Positions 49,817-61,716 of a DNA stretch of 64,000 nt are shown piece by piece. Made by a program: the position numbers and the translations under genes. Source of the DNA: Adineta vaga (Eukaryota > Rotifera); the NCBI GenBank assembly GCA_021613535.1, contig CP075495.1:10292001-10356000 (forward strand), in the 5' to 3' direction. The number at the start of each line of letters is the position of its first letter. Position 1 is the stretch's first letter. The notes under the pieces are model-generated. The model did no database searches. It had not been told where the DNA came from and saw only the letters and a program-made list of their open reading frames with translations.

Positions 49817-50806
49817 ATGGGTAGTATTGTATCATCACAAATGGACACAGTTGATGTTTCAACAATGAATCGTTATGGAACTTTATCTCTTTTCATCATT
49901 GGAATCATTGGAAATTTATTAAGTATATATATATTCAGTCGAACGCATCTTCGTCGAAATACGTGTGTTTTATGTTTATTATTATCAAGTTGTTTCAATT
50001 TGATTATTCTTATTTTTGGTGTTCTATTACGATGTTTAATGGGTTACGATATTGATTTAACTTACTATTCTTCAATATTCTGTTCGATACGTTATTATCT
50101 CATATATGTATCACAATCAACATCTCTTTGGTTAATTGTATTGGCTTGTCTTGATCGATATCTTTCATCATCGTTGAATTTAAGTCGTCGTCGATGGATA
50201 AATCTACAAAGAACTTATTATATTACATTGTGTATATTAATATTAAGTTCATTAAGTTATATTGAAATATTCTTTTGTTTTGAAGCATCGTCTCGAACTA
50301 ACGGAAGGTGTACAACTAAAGATAACTTTTGTTCATATGTTGATACAGCTAGTTATTTAATTTTAAATAGTTTTTTCCCATCCAGTTTAATGTTAGGTTT
50401 TGGTACAGGTATGCTTATAAATATCAAACGAAGTCATCAACGTATTGGAATAACAAATAGAATAAATCGACGTGATAAACAACTTATATCTATGTTATTA
50501 CTACAAATAATATTTATTGTATTATGTATGTTTCCATTGAGTATCATGAAACTTTATCGATCATTAACTGTATTAAGAATTAAATCAACTGATCAGATAT
50601 ATGATGAATATTTCGCCTATCAAATTTCAATTATAATTTCATACATTAATCCTAGTGGAATGTTTTTTCTTTATACATTACATGGAAAAATTTTTCGTAT
50701 TGAACTTATTCGACTATTTAGCTGTTTACGATGTTGTAATCAACAAACTTTATGGAAACAACGAATATTACCTATAATTCGTATTCATCCGGCAGATCGT
50801 TTTTGA
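49817..50806 (+). CDS. Rhodopsin-like GPCR, single exon, orphan
   Basis: 329 residues with seven hydrophobic segments. TM1 contains IIGIIGNLLSIYIF with the conserved Asn. TM3 ends with the canonical DRY at 113-115 (LACLDRYLSS), unlike the DRAC of the other receptors in this window. TM7 is SYINPSGMFFLYTLHGKIFR, an NPxxxxxY variant. The loop before TM3 has Cys (IFCSIRYYL) and the second extracellular loop has two candidate partners (GRCTTKDNFCSY). The tail is short with a CLRCCNQQ cluster suitable for palmitoylation. It is not close to the 14-18 kb pair. Ligand unknown. Confidence 0.87.
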   Translation: MGSIVSSQMDTVDVSTMNRYGTLSLFIIGIIGNLLSIYIFSRTHLRRNTCVLCLLLSSCFNLIILIFGVLLRCLMGYDIDLTYYSSIFCSIRYYLIYVSQSTSLWLIVLACLDRYLSSSLNLSRRRWINLQRTYYITLCILILSSLSYIEIFFCFEASSRTNGRCTTKDNFCSYVDTASYLILNSFFPSSLMLGFGTGMLINIKRSHQRIGITNRINRRDKQLISMLLLQIIFIVLCMFPLSIMKLYRSLTVLRIKSTDQIYDEYFAYQISIIISYINPSGMFFLYTLHGKIFRIELIRLFSCLRCCNQQTLWKQRILPIIRIHPADRF

Positions 50807-51203
50807 ATATGTGATATTTACAAAGAAATCTCATTAGTAAGTTTATTAAACAATAGCCGATTTAATTATATAATCATTCGAAAGAATGACTGGTTTTTCT
50901 AAACATACAACGTCTGGAATATATCAAATCTAAGCTATACAACCAGAAGAAATTATTTTCTAACATACAATAGTTTTTCGCTACTTGACAAAGTTTATAT
51001 TTTTTTTGTAGTTTTAAATTGATAAATTCTATTTGTTATCTTACGCCCTCTTTCGTAACAATCTTTTATAGGATTCCAGGCATTCTCGGTATCCAAATCT
51101 AAAGAAGAAGATTTTTCAATTTCTTTCAAGCTCAATCAACATCCAACGGATCGAACAAAATTGATTATTTTAAATCATTTCTTTTTCATTTTTAGTCAAT
51201 TTC
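50807..51203. other. Intergenic, 397 bases
   Basis: No gene recognised. A T-rich tract ending TTTTTAG at 51190-51196 lies seven bases before the next ATG and may be a 5' splice or trans-splice acceptor. Confidence 0.4.
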
Positions 51204-52082
51204 ATGTCTATATTAATCAGACAAAAAAACTCACCTATATCTTTTTTACTAAGTCATTCATCTACGAACATCGACAATGAAAATAATTCACCTACAATTT
51301 TTTGTCAAATATCTTCGAACTCATATTTTTATACGGAACTCCTTCGTGAACTTACGTTTTCATCATATTTTGCCAAAGTATTTCATGATCTTCTCACACA
51401 TTCAAACATGAAATTATATCGACAACGTCTCAAATTAATTTTCTCTTTGATCTCTCATCGTTCAAATATTATTTATTTACATGTACACAATCATATCAAT
51501 CGATATGATGAATGTATCAATCGTTATTGGTAGATTTTCATTAATTTTTTCTTCTATTATTTTCTTTCATTTATAATTACATAGGGCATCGATACAATTA
51601 CATGTTTTAGTCAAACGTGTTCGTTATGAATCATCATGGGCATGGTTATCAACATTAGGTGGTGGTCATTCATGTCTTGGTGAAGAATCTATTCGACATG
51701 TAGATATAAAAACTGTTTTCAATAATCTTTAAACGAATCATTTCAATTTATAATATTTAGGCTAAACAAGCTGAAGCAATATCAAAAAATCAAATCGGTT
51801 TATCCAGTGAAATTGGTGATCCAAATGCATTAGTTAAATCTTATTTATTTCTTGCATTAGGTTATTTACAACAAAAACGTTATGATGAAGTTCGAATTAT
51901 ACTTCGGTAAAAGACAAAAAATTGAATAAAATAAAAACTATTCTAATATTCTTTTTTTCAGATTTCAATATCGTCGTCTTCAACAAAAAGATATTACAGA
52001 TGAACGATTACCAATCATGTGTATTGCATTATGGAAAAAAATGAAATATGCTGTTAAACGAGACAAACAACAGAACTCCTAG
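51204..52082 (+). CDS. Uncharacterised protein, 235 aa
   Basis: Four exons (51204-51529, 51585-51699, 51761-51906, 51962-52082) close in frame. After a polar N-terminus the sequence has a helical region (FYTELLRELTFSSYFAKVFH), then HVLVKRVRYESSWAWLSTLG followed by GGHSCLGEESIRHAKQAEAI. A TPR-like hairpin follows (NALVKSYLFLALGYLQQKRY then DEVRIILR), and the end is basic (LWKKMKYAVKRDKQQNS). The strongly patterned centre suggests a genuine conserved protein. It looks soluble, with helix-turn-helix pairs. I cannot attach a named family, so no function is proposed. Exon phases agree at every junction. SNX25 follows 452 bases downstream on the same strand. Confidence 0.65.
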
Positions 52083-52534
52083 AAATATCATATTGTATTT
52101 TTTTTATTTTTGTGATATTTAGCAAGATTATAACGTATAAAATAGTTTTGTTTTTATTTTTGTATCAATGGAATATGAGATATCTAGTATTTGAAAGCTA
52201 GAATTCCATGATGATTAAGATCAAATCAAGAAGAATTTTAGTTTAGATTGAGTATCATATCAATCTGAAATTTTGTTTTGAACATTTTTATGATATTTTT
52301 TCTTTTTGATGATAAATATTATTCAAGCGTAGTTAGTTTTCAGATACGTGAAATGCGATACAGAAAAAAAAATAAAAACATTGAATATCGACATAAGAGA
52401 TATATCATTGTCCGGAGAAAACTTCGCGAGAATTAGTTTTGAATAGTAAGAACAAAACGATTCGGGTTTTCTTCTCGTTATTAAAATTATAAATTACATA
52501 TGGAAAAGACAATTATATTTGCATTTCATTATAG
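52083..52534. other. Intergenic, 452 bases
   Basis: No gene. The SNX25 ATG is immediately preceded by TTCATTATAG (AG at 52533-52534), a possible trans-splice acceptor. Confidence 0.4.
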
Positions 52535-55500
52535 ATGATTTGGTTAAAATATAAAAAATCAATTTTATTTCTTCCAATATTTTCTATTCTTCTTTATTTT
52601 TTTATTTACCATCCGCTTTTTTCTATCTGTCTTTCATTAATATCTATTGGTATGTTTGCATTTTCGAAGAAAAAATTCTTTGTTATAATCATCTTTTCTC
52701 AGGTTTAATCTATGGTATTATATTAACAATACATCAATCAAAACCATATACAATTGTTCATAGTCGTAAAATCAAGACACGAAATAAGAGTATAGTTAAA
52801 TGGATAATAGAACAAATTCAAGTGAATAAAACAAAATGAAGAACAAATTTGATCGTATATTTTTTGTTTTTGTTTAAGATAACTTCAAAAAAGAATATTA
52901 TAGAAAGTTTCGTAAAAAAACATGAATCAAATATTGATTTAGATACAATTATTGATCAAATATGTGATTTACTTTTACGAGATCTTATTTTACCTTGGTA
53001 TCAACATGTGTCTTGTGAACAAATGACGTTTACTCAATCATTAAAGTAAATAGTTTTCATTAGAGCGAGACAGAACTAACATTTAAATGAAAAATTAAAA
53101 CTATTTCGTTGTTTTCTTCTTCTTCTTCTTCTCTTAGACAAGAAATTCATTTGATTGTATCGAATTTAAAAACACGTTGTGTTTCAATCGATTGGGTTAA
53201 AGTCATTTCAAACGATATTGTCGTACAATTTGCTGATCATTATCAACAAGTTCGTCGATCAACGTTCGTAATTTTCAAACATAATTTCATTCTGTTGTTT
53301 TACTTTTCGATTTTAATTTTATATAGATTACATCCAGAAGAACATCCATTTCACTTATATGCTTATCTTGAAACAGATGAAAGTGAAAATGATTATTTAA
53401 GAACATTAAGTGAAACTCTATTACTTCTTCTTCTTCCACCAAGTTATTCATCTACATTAGCTATACGACATTTATTGCGTGAAATTCTTGTGTTTAAAGG
53501 TAAATTTTAATCTTTCTAATAGAAATTATCATCTTGTTTGGTTTGCATTACATAGTTTTCAAACCTACAATTAATCTAATCTGTGAACCGGATTATTTCA
53601 ATGAAAATATTCTACTAAAAATTGAACAATTAAATATCAATCATGAACAGAAATTGCGAAAATTTACTTTAGCATCGAATTATGAGAATTTCATTAAATT
53701 AATTGAAACAAGTAGTGATCTGGATAAATTAGAACAATTTTGGTAATGCACGAATACGATATTCTTTCATTTTGTACTATTAAGGAAATTGATTTGTATT
53801 TCGAATAGGAATTATATTGTCACAGAGATTATGCAAGCAACAGCAATACGAAACTTATTGAAAGAAGGTGTTATTTCTAATGGTATGTTTATCTGAATAA
53901 ATTCATAGTTGAATCTTTTTTATTGATTTTATTCAGATAATCATCAGACTCGACTTGGAACGAAAGGTGAATTATTAATGAATCGTGATTTAACAAAATA
54001 TCTCAATCAATTACGACGAGCTAAACTTGTTTGTGAAAGACGTATAACAGCGAACGGTGGTCGAAGTTATCTACTTGTCGATGCAAGTACAAATAAAATC
54101 AATTTAGCTAATCGAAAAGTATGTTTTGCGAATGCTTGAACATAAAAAATGAAAATATCTTTTTAACATATGAAAATTTACTAGATACTTTCATTAAATA
54201 TGATATTGAGTTGTATTACGGGTCGTCATTATTTACATCAATTTTTAGAAACATTCGGTACTCATATATTAGTGAAGTAAGATATTGAAATAGAATGACA
54301 AAATTTGATTCGAAAATTGATGATTTCTATCGTAGATTTTGGTATGAGATTTGGAAATTACGTTCTGGTAAGAAAAAGAATTCAGTTCGTGAATTGTCAT
54401 CAATCTAATCATGATATTATTTAGCTGCATCGAATGAACGACATCGTGTTGCAACAAATATTTATAAAACATATATAACACGTTTTGGTAGTGCTGTTCG
54501 AGATGAAATTGATAATGCAACTGTTGTACGAATGAAATCATTTCTTGTTGGAGAACAAGTACGTAGAACTTATTTGTAAATCGAGTTGATTGCGATACAT
54601 TTTTCTATTATAAGGCTGAACCAGATGCATTTTACCATGCTCAATCGATTGTTTATCGAGTATTACAACGTGATTATTATGCATCATTTCTTGTCTCGAA
54701 ACAATATGATGCATTATGTCGAACATTTAATCCATCGAATTTACAAGATTGTATGAATTTTTCTTTGATTCACATTTGTATTTGTATTTTGTTTTTGTTA
54801 TATAGTCGATTTAAAAGAACAATTACTTGGTTGGTCAACACCAATTTCTGCCGATGAAAATTATGATGACTCAGATGAAAATCGTACGACACAACAAGCA
54901 GAATCATCACTTAATGATGAACCATCACAAAGTGTACCAAAACGTTTAGCTGATTTACGAAATCTATTAGCAACTAAACAATATGCATTAACAGCTGCAA
55001 AAGAAGGTGCTATATTTGATGCTACAGTTTGTATAGAATTCTACTTTGAAATTTATTCACAATAGAAATTATATCCTAGATATTAGCTTCACTTGAACGT
55101 GATTGTGCTGATTTAAATCAAGAAATCAGTACGTTGGAATGTTTATTAGAAAATGTTGATCTATGGTGGTCATTTTTGGGTCAATGGCAAGCACAAGTTC
55201 TTTCTGATGTGGTAAGTATTGAATTTATTTCGAACGAAGAAGAACACGAAAATTTGTTATAAATATATTTCTCTTTTCATACATAAGATTGGAAATGGTC
55301 GATCATGTTTAGCTGTATTAATTCGTAGTCCAAATAGTGAACAAGATCAAGTGGGTTGGGTTATTACACGTAGTGTTAATGCATGGCAACATTTTTATTT
55401 TCGTTTAAAAGAAGTTTGTTGATATTTCAAAAAAATATTTTTTTAAATTCAAATTATTTAGTTACAATCATCTTTACCAACAATTGATTATTTTCGGACA

Positions 55501-56506
55501 CGTCATCGTAATTTTTCTCAATTAGTCTATGATAAAGTTTTATGTCAACAAATATCTGAACAATTGGAAAAATTTCTTCAAGAAATATTACAAGATGAAC
55601 ATGTCTCTTCGTTTGAATTGGTTTATCAATTTTTAAATCCATCCATTGTCGATAATGATCGACAATCTTCAAATTTAGTATCTGTTAAAAAGAAACATTC
55701 GAGTTCTAATAAACATTCATTGTAAGTTATATGTGCTCTTGCTTTGACAACGTAGTGTCATCCTAATTACTTTTACTTTTAGTGATATGTTTCGTCCTGA
55801 TAAAACATCCAATGAATTGCTAGAAATCGATAGGTATAAAATGAAATTATTCCCTTTTACTTTAAACAAACAATTCTAATCGTATTGTTTTCGTATTATT
55901 TGTATAGTGTACGATTTCTCGAAGGTCGTGCTGATTCCATTGCTAAACCATTCTATGCTTTTATTGATATTTTATTCGATGAACAAGGAGGTTTACTTAA
56001 ATTAATTCGTATGACATTAGTACAATTTATTCGTGTTACATATGGTAGTACAATAAATCGACAAGTTCGTCGATTTATTGTTAGTCTGTTTCAAGAAGAA
56101 TATGTTGTCAAATGTTTAATTATGTTACGAAATGCATTTTGGCCTACGACACCATCCGTAGAACGGCAGACACGTACCGAAGAAGAAAAACTTGAACGAA
56201 GACAACAGGCAAAACGACAATTACTAACAAATATTCCAGGTTTAGTAAAAGAGATTTGATTATTTTGAAAAATAACTTCAATTTTTTTAGAAACAATTTC
56301 ATTAATATTTGGCTCGGATAATGCACGACTTGGTGCCGAACGTTTATTTGAACTTTTTCAAGATATGCAATTGAATAAGCATTTATGCTATGTAAGAATC
56401 GATTTCATCATCTACCTTTAGTATTTCTTTTTCTATTATTTCTGTTTAGAAATTTTTGATATTAATTATAAGTGAAATATTCCCAGAATTACAGATCAAA
56501 CTATAA
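52535..56506 (+). CDS. SNX25: Sorting nexin-25 homolog (PXA-RGS-PX-nexin C)
   Basis: Twenty exons, from 52535-52649 and 52703-52821 to 56291-56391 and 56450-56506, join in frame to 938 residues. N-terminal hydrophobic segments (SILFLPIFSILLYFFIYHPL) anchor the protein to a membrane. A PXA domain follows (LDTIIDQICDLLLRDLILPW). Next is an RGS-like domain from about RKILSLNMILSC to FLVSKQYDAL, a linker, and a PX domain for phosphoinositide binding (VGWVITRSVNAWQHFYFRLK). The C-terminal nexin domain reads AKPFYAFIDILFDEQGG, then FWPTTPSVERQTRTEEEKLE and NARLGAERLFELFQ. The nexin C block fits SNX25 better than SNX13, 14 or 19. These proteins sit at endosomal or ER membranes; mammalian SNX25 promotes degradation of TGF-beta receptors. 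Introns are about 50-60 nt. Every junction was checked for phase. Confidence 0.88.
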
Positions 56507-56829
56507 AATTATTTTTTCTACTATTTTTGATATTTAATGTGCAATTGTAATTGATACTATTGAAATCGATAAATGAAATTGTTTAAATAAATCGTTGAAG
56601 ATTAGTTTCGATGTTCGTATGCATAATGATAAGGTTCAAATCTGATTACTATTGTGCTAAGTTATTAACGAGGTTTATTAAAAGCAAAGATATAGTTTGG
56701 TAATGAGATTTTACTTTACAGATGTACATTCATACTACTTTCTCTCGATATAGTGAGAACGTGAGAACATGATGTTCTGTATCTGATACAGATTTTATTG
56801 ATTATAAAAAAGTAGTTTAACAAATTCGA
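56507..56829. other. Convergent intergenic region
   Basis: 3' flanks of SNX25 (plus) and the dehydrogenase (minus). AATAAA occurs at about 56586. Nothing else seen. Confidence 0.4.
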
Positions 56830-57973
56830 TCAAATCAAACCAATATTTTCTTTTTGTACTGTTTGTAAATTTTTTCTTCGTTTTTCTCGTATGTTCTCGT
56901 CATTATCTTTATTGAATGCATCTAATGGTCGTCTACCAGAAACTTTAAATAAGAACCATTCAGAGAACCATTGTGGCAAGAGAAAATCATTAATCAAACC
57001 AACATATTTTAAATGATATGGTAAGATAATTTCATTTCGTTGCCATTCAATTGCATCTAAGACTTCTTTAGCTACGTAACGAGCAGAAACAATCGGTAAA
57101 AGTGATTTTAATGAAACATGATTAATAACAGGATTGAACATTTTTGTACGCATTAAATATGGACATACACAATGAACATGTACACGAGAATATGGATGTG
57201 TTGCATGAATATCCATACGAAGTGATCGACTAAGACCTAAACTAGCATGTTTCGATGAAACATAACTAATGGGACCATGACAAGCATGTTTACCTATAGA
57301 ACAGAAGATAAAGAAATGAAGCCTTTTAATACTTAGAAAAGGTTTTTTTCTTTCTTTACCAAGCACACTAGAAATCAGAACAACATGTCCACGATTGGCA
57401 TCTAACATGTATGGTAAGAATGCTTTGATTAACCAAATAGGTGAAAGTGAATTGACACCAAATGTACGTTCAATATCTGAATCCGATTCAGTCAATAAAG
57501 TTCGACCGCTAACATAACCAGCATTAGCAATAAGTATTGTGACTTGTCCAAGATCATAACGAACGCGTTCAGCACAAGCGTAAACATCAACTGCACGTGT
57601 AACATCAACATGATAGACTCGTACACGACTTGACGAATTTTGACTATGTAATATTGCTAAACATTGTTGTTGAGTTTCACGATTTCCTATTTTGAAAAAG
57701 GAATAATTTTTTTCTTATCAGACATATAATTATACCTGCATCATCAATATCCAACAGTGCTAATGACGCACCAGCTTTAGCAAATGCTAGAGCGATTTCT
57801 CTTCCTAAACCATTACCAGCACCTGTTATAAGGACGATATTATCGTGATAATTATAAATCGTTGGTTGTAAACCTAACCATTGTAAACAACGATAAAAGA
57901 AGAGAAATGCTATAGCAAATGGATACAGTATTAAATTGATAATAAAACGTAGAAAACCAAATAAATCAATCAT
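56830..57973 (-). CDS. Short-chain dehydrogenase/reductase, SDR16C-like (retinol or hydroxysteroid type)
   Basis: Three minus-strand exons (57736-57973, 57360-57686, 56830-57293) give 342 residues. The N-terminus is a membrane anchor (FLRFIINLILYPFAIAFLFF). The Rossmann cofactor motif is TGAGNGLG, with an acidic residue after strand 2 (LLDIDDAG) that suggests NAD rather than NADP. NAGY follows, then catalytic Ser in VVLISSVLG and the YVSSK active-site Tyr/Lys. This is the arrangement of the SDR16C group (RDH10, HSD17B11/13, SDR16C5), ER or lipid-droplet enzymes acting on retinol or steroids; the substrate here is not determinable. The tail is basic (REKRRKNLQTVQKE). The frame is complete. Confidence 0.88.
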
Positions 57974-59495
57974 GAATAAGTTTAATGAAATATCTTCGCT
58001 GTTAAATTATACTAAGCGACAAGTAAAGTTGTATTTGAATACTTTTCGATCTTTTCGTTCTGATTATCAACAAGTCAAAGACGAAAGAGCATAGGTCAAA
58101 TGAATCATATTCTTCAAAAAGTATGATGTAGACAAAGAATTTCAGGTAAATATTTCTTTGTTGTAATCTAAAACAACGGGAAAAAAATGACTACTTTAAA
58201 GGTAAGTCAGTTGATCGTTTGAAACAATTTTTTATTATGATCAAGGATATACAGGTGATGCTGTCTTAGTTAATGATGAGAAGAATCTTTCGTTTGAATC
58301 TGAACTATCATTAAATAAGAAAACTGTAGAAATATAAAAGAGAATATTTTGAAATTAGAAGAACTTTGTAAAAAGATGTACTTTCAAAGTTCCAAGATGA
58401 GTTTGAAAATAGTTATAGATACTATATCTATCTTACCAGTGGCGTAAAATTTTCATTGGATAACTTTAGAGGGCGTACGTTTCTGTCTTTGATTTCACTA
58501 TCTACCTGTGTTGAATAATAATGTTTTCATCCAATAACATGAATAATGCGAGGAAGTCGTTGAATTCATTTCGATTGTTCATTTAAATCTACGAATAACT
58601 TCAATTAATTATACATATAACATAAAATTATAATACAGAATATTTTAAATGTCACGATATTTTTTATGAAGTGAAATATCATGATTATCAATTATATTTG
58701 GAATCGATGTTGTAAAATCTTTCTAGAAAACATTTCATTCAAATTTATACGCATAGTTTTAAAAATGTTGAATAAGACTGAAGACGTTTCTCAAATCTTG
58801 ATGTAAGCTATTCAATCCTCAATGATTTCATTCTAGAACACCATTCTCGATTATCTTTACACTCCATGTAATAGCATAAACATTGAGAATTTTTTCTTCA
58901 TTCATCAGATGTCGCTAGATGGTGGTAAACGTTGTCTTGCAAAATGTCAATTTTTTTATTGATCACGATCGATACCAATTACAGCACTGAGAATTTCATT
59001 TCATCAAATCATTCGTTCTTTATTATTAAAAATTTTATTTCCACTGTTGTGAACTATTAAATAATTATCTTCAATTTTTATATTCTATCCATTTACGATC
59101 AATACTGTAAGTATTAAGTTTTATTTTTTTATTAGAAACTTTTCTACAATTGTAAAAGAAGATTTCTTTTGAAATTACAATTACGATTGTCTCTAGACAT
59201 ATATCCTTATTTAGGAGTTCATCTGCATGCTACAAGATCAATCATACACACAAACAGACACTTCAGTCTCTATGTTTGTAAAAAAATATCATAGTTTCTT
59301 ATTTTAGGAGCGGAAAAGACTTTACTTCTGTTATGCAATCAAGTTAGAATCTATTCCTTGTCTTTTCTTGTTCATTTTGTTTTCTCTAGGATTCCGTTTC
59401 TCTTTTTTCTCTATATCGAGTTTTTTTCTACAGAGGTAAAGGCTGGTTTTCAATTTCAAAAATTTAGTTATTTGATTTTCTTTTTCTTTTAGAAA
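57974..59495. other. Intergenic, 1.5 kb, 5' flanks of the dehydrogenase and RBM39
   Basis: No confident gene. A short coding-like stretch at about 58223-58338 reads FETIFYYDQGYTGDAVLVND and then EKNLSFESELSLNKKTVEI before a stop, but it has no start in frame and no homology I know. T-rich tracts near 59480-59492 end in an AG three bases before the RBM39 ATG. Confidence 0.4.
59491..59492 (+). other. Possible trans-splice or 5'UTR acceptor before RBM39
   Basis: A pyrimidine run (TTTTCTTTTTCTTTTAG) ends three bases before the RBM39 ATG at 59496. It is a strong acceptor context, and the deduced 5'UTR would be only AAA. Similar AG-to-ATG contacts occur before SNX25 and THUMPD1. Confidence 0.45.
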
Positions 59496-61494
59496 ATGGA
59501 TGATGATATGGAAATTGAACGTATGTTGGAAGAAAAGATGCATGAAGATGTACAGAAAAAACAACAAGAACCAATTATAGATAAAAATGGGGATAAAAAA
59601 GATAAAGATAAGGATAAAGATAAAGATAAAGACAAAAAACATAAGAAGCATCACAAACATCATAAACATCATAAATCTCATAAAAGTGATAAAAAACATG
59701 AACGTAAACGAAGTCGTTCACCAAAACGTAGTCGTTCACCTGTTGAACGTCGTCAACGTACACCAACACCACCGACGTTATCCAGCGGAAAACGACGAGA
59801 TACTAATTCAGAATTGCATCAGTTAGCACAAACAATGGGTCGACGAGCACAACCCAAAGATGGTGGACCTTCATCAACAAAGCCTGGTCGACGAGATAAA
59901 TCACCAGAATTAACACCAGAAGAACGTGATCTTCGAACTGTATTTTGTAAGTAGAATTTATTACAGTTTATTGGCGATTGAGTTCTAAATGCATAGACTT
60001 AGAGATTGAGTGGTGAGTTTAGTTAGAGAGTTTTTCTCGAAAAGTGTTGTTTTGCACATCAGAAAGTGGTTGAAAGACGAGAAATAGATATTTATATATG
60101 TTTTTTCTTAAAGGTATGCAATTGGCAGCAACGATTCGTCCACGTGATCTCGAAGAATTCTTTACTCGTGTTGGTAAAGTACGTGATGTTCGTTTAATAA
60201 CAGATCCTCGAACACGTCGATCAAAAGGTGTTGCATATGTTGAATTTCGTGATTTAGCATGTGTACAAGCAGCTCTTGCTCTATCGGGAGAAAAAGTTCT
60301 AGGCATACCAATTATTATCAAACCGTCCAATGCAGAAAAGAATCGTATAGCAGCCCAAGCTGCACAAGCAACTGCTGCTCAAAATGCTCTTATGAACAAT
60401 GGTACAGCAGCACTTAGTGGATCAATTATACCAACACATGGACCTATGAAAGTATATGTTGGATCGTTACATTTCAATATAACAGAAGATATGTTACGTG
60501 GAATATTTGAACCATTTGGACGAATTGAAAATGTAACGTTAATGAAAGATCCTGATGCCGGTCGATCTAGAGGATATGGTAAGTTAAGACCGAAAAAAAC
60601 GGGAGAAAAGTTTCATAAAGTATCATTTTTTTTTTCGCAGGATTTATTCAATTTGCTCATGCTGAAGATGCTAAACGAGCCATGGAAAATTTAAATGGAT
60701 TTGAATTAGCTGGACGACCTATGAAAGTTGGTCATGTTACAGAACGACCCGGTGAAGTAACAAATTCGACTAGTGGTACTTTCACTCAATATTCTACTGG
60801 TATTGCATCAGCATTCACATCTTCATCCAATCTTGATTCTGATGATCTTGATCATCGTGGTATTAACTTAGGCGCTACTGGACGTTTAGCTTTAATGGCT
60901 AAATTAAGTGAAGGCAGTGGTCTACAAATGCCTAAGCATGCGATAGATGCATTGCAAGCTGCACATATGCAAGCAGCTAATTCTCAACAAGTTCGTATTC
61001 CTGAACCACCAAATCCGCAACAATTGGCAACAGTAACAGCTGTTGGTACACAATGTTTTATGCTTTCTAATATGTTTAATCCAGCTAGTGAAGCAGGAAA
61101 TCCTTATTGGGTACAAGAAATTCAAGATGAAGTTATCGAAGAATGTAACAAATATGGTGGTGTTGTTCATATTTATATTGATGAAAAAAGTCCTGATGGA
61201 AATGTTTATGTTAAATGTTCAACTATTGCTAGTGGTAAGTTCTCGTTATTTCTATATACATCATAGAGAATGAAAGAAATCTTCATGTATTTTATTTAAA
61301 CATGCTGATTAAAGAAACCAAAAAAAAAACGAGATATGATTGTTTTTCTTTTAGCTATCAACACTGTTAATGCACTTCATGGTCGATTTTTTTCCGGTCG
61401 TACTGTCGTTGGTAATTATATTCCAACACAATCATATCATAAACTTTTTCCTGCTTCAAGTTCAACAACAGCTCTGTTAAAACCTTCATCTTAA
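59496..61494 (+). CDS. RBM39: RNA-binding protein 39 homolog (CAPER-alpha)
   Basis: Four exons (59496-59946, 60114-60578, 60641-61234, 61355-61494) give 549 residues. The N-terminus has Lys/Asp and His/Lys repeats (KKHKKHHKHHKHHKSHKSDK) and RSRSP motifs. Then come the RBM39 linker SPELTPEERDLRTVF, RRM1 (CMQLAATIRPRDLEEFFTRV with RNP1 KGVAYVEF) and RRM2 (KVYVGSLHFNITEDMLRGIF with RNP1 SRGYGFIQF). After a Gly/Met/Ala-rich region (GRLALMAKLSEGSG) there is a C-terminal UHM-type RRM3 (CFMLSNMFNPASEAGNPYWV, GNVYVKC). RBM39 works in splice-site selection and as a transcriptional coactivator in the nucleus. Conservation of all three domains makes the call firm. Confidence 0.95.
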
Positions 61495-61564
61495 AGACAC
61501 TTTTTTCATATATCTCTTTGATCATCATATGATCGTCAAAACGACAGAGACAGAGAGAAATAAT

Positions 61565-61595
61565 TGTTTGTTTGATTGTTTGTTTGTTTGTTTGT
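61565..61595 (+). repeat. TTTG tetranucleotide repeat
   Basis: About seven TTTG units with one interruption in the RBM39-THUMPD1 intergenic region. Confidence 0.8.
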
Positions 61596-61716
61596 CATTT
61601 GTTTTCTTTGTATACCCAGATGTTTTCGATAAAACAAAATCTATCTGTACGTGTGTTATTGGATTATAAATTGAAACGAAAGAAAAAAAAACACTTCTTA
61701 TTTGTTTCTTTTCAAG

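Noticed and set aside
58205-58338. Possible small gene or relic between the dehydrogenase and RBM39 (MTTLK at 58187, then GYTGDAVLVNDEKNLSF)
   Set aside because: The only plausible intron does not join the two parts in frame and there is no recognised homology, so it is noted only in the intergenic entry.
59331-59699. Minus-strand hydrophobic Phe/Met-rich frame
   Set aside because: Antisense of the RBM39 Lys/Asp/His repeat region; composition is explained by the repeats.
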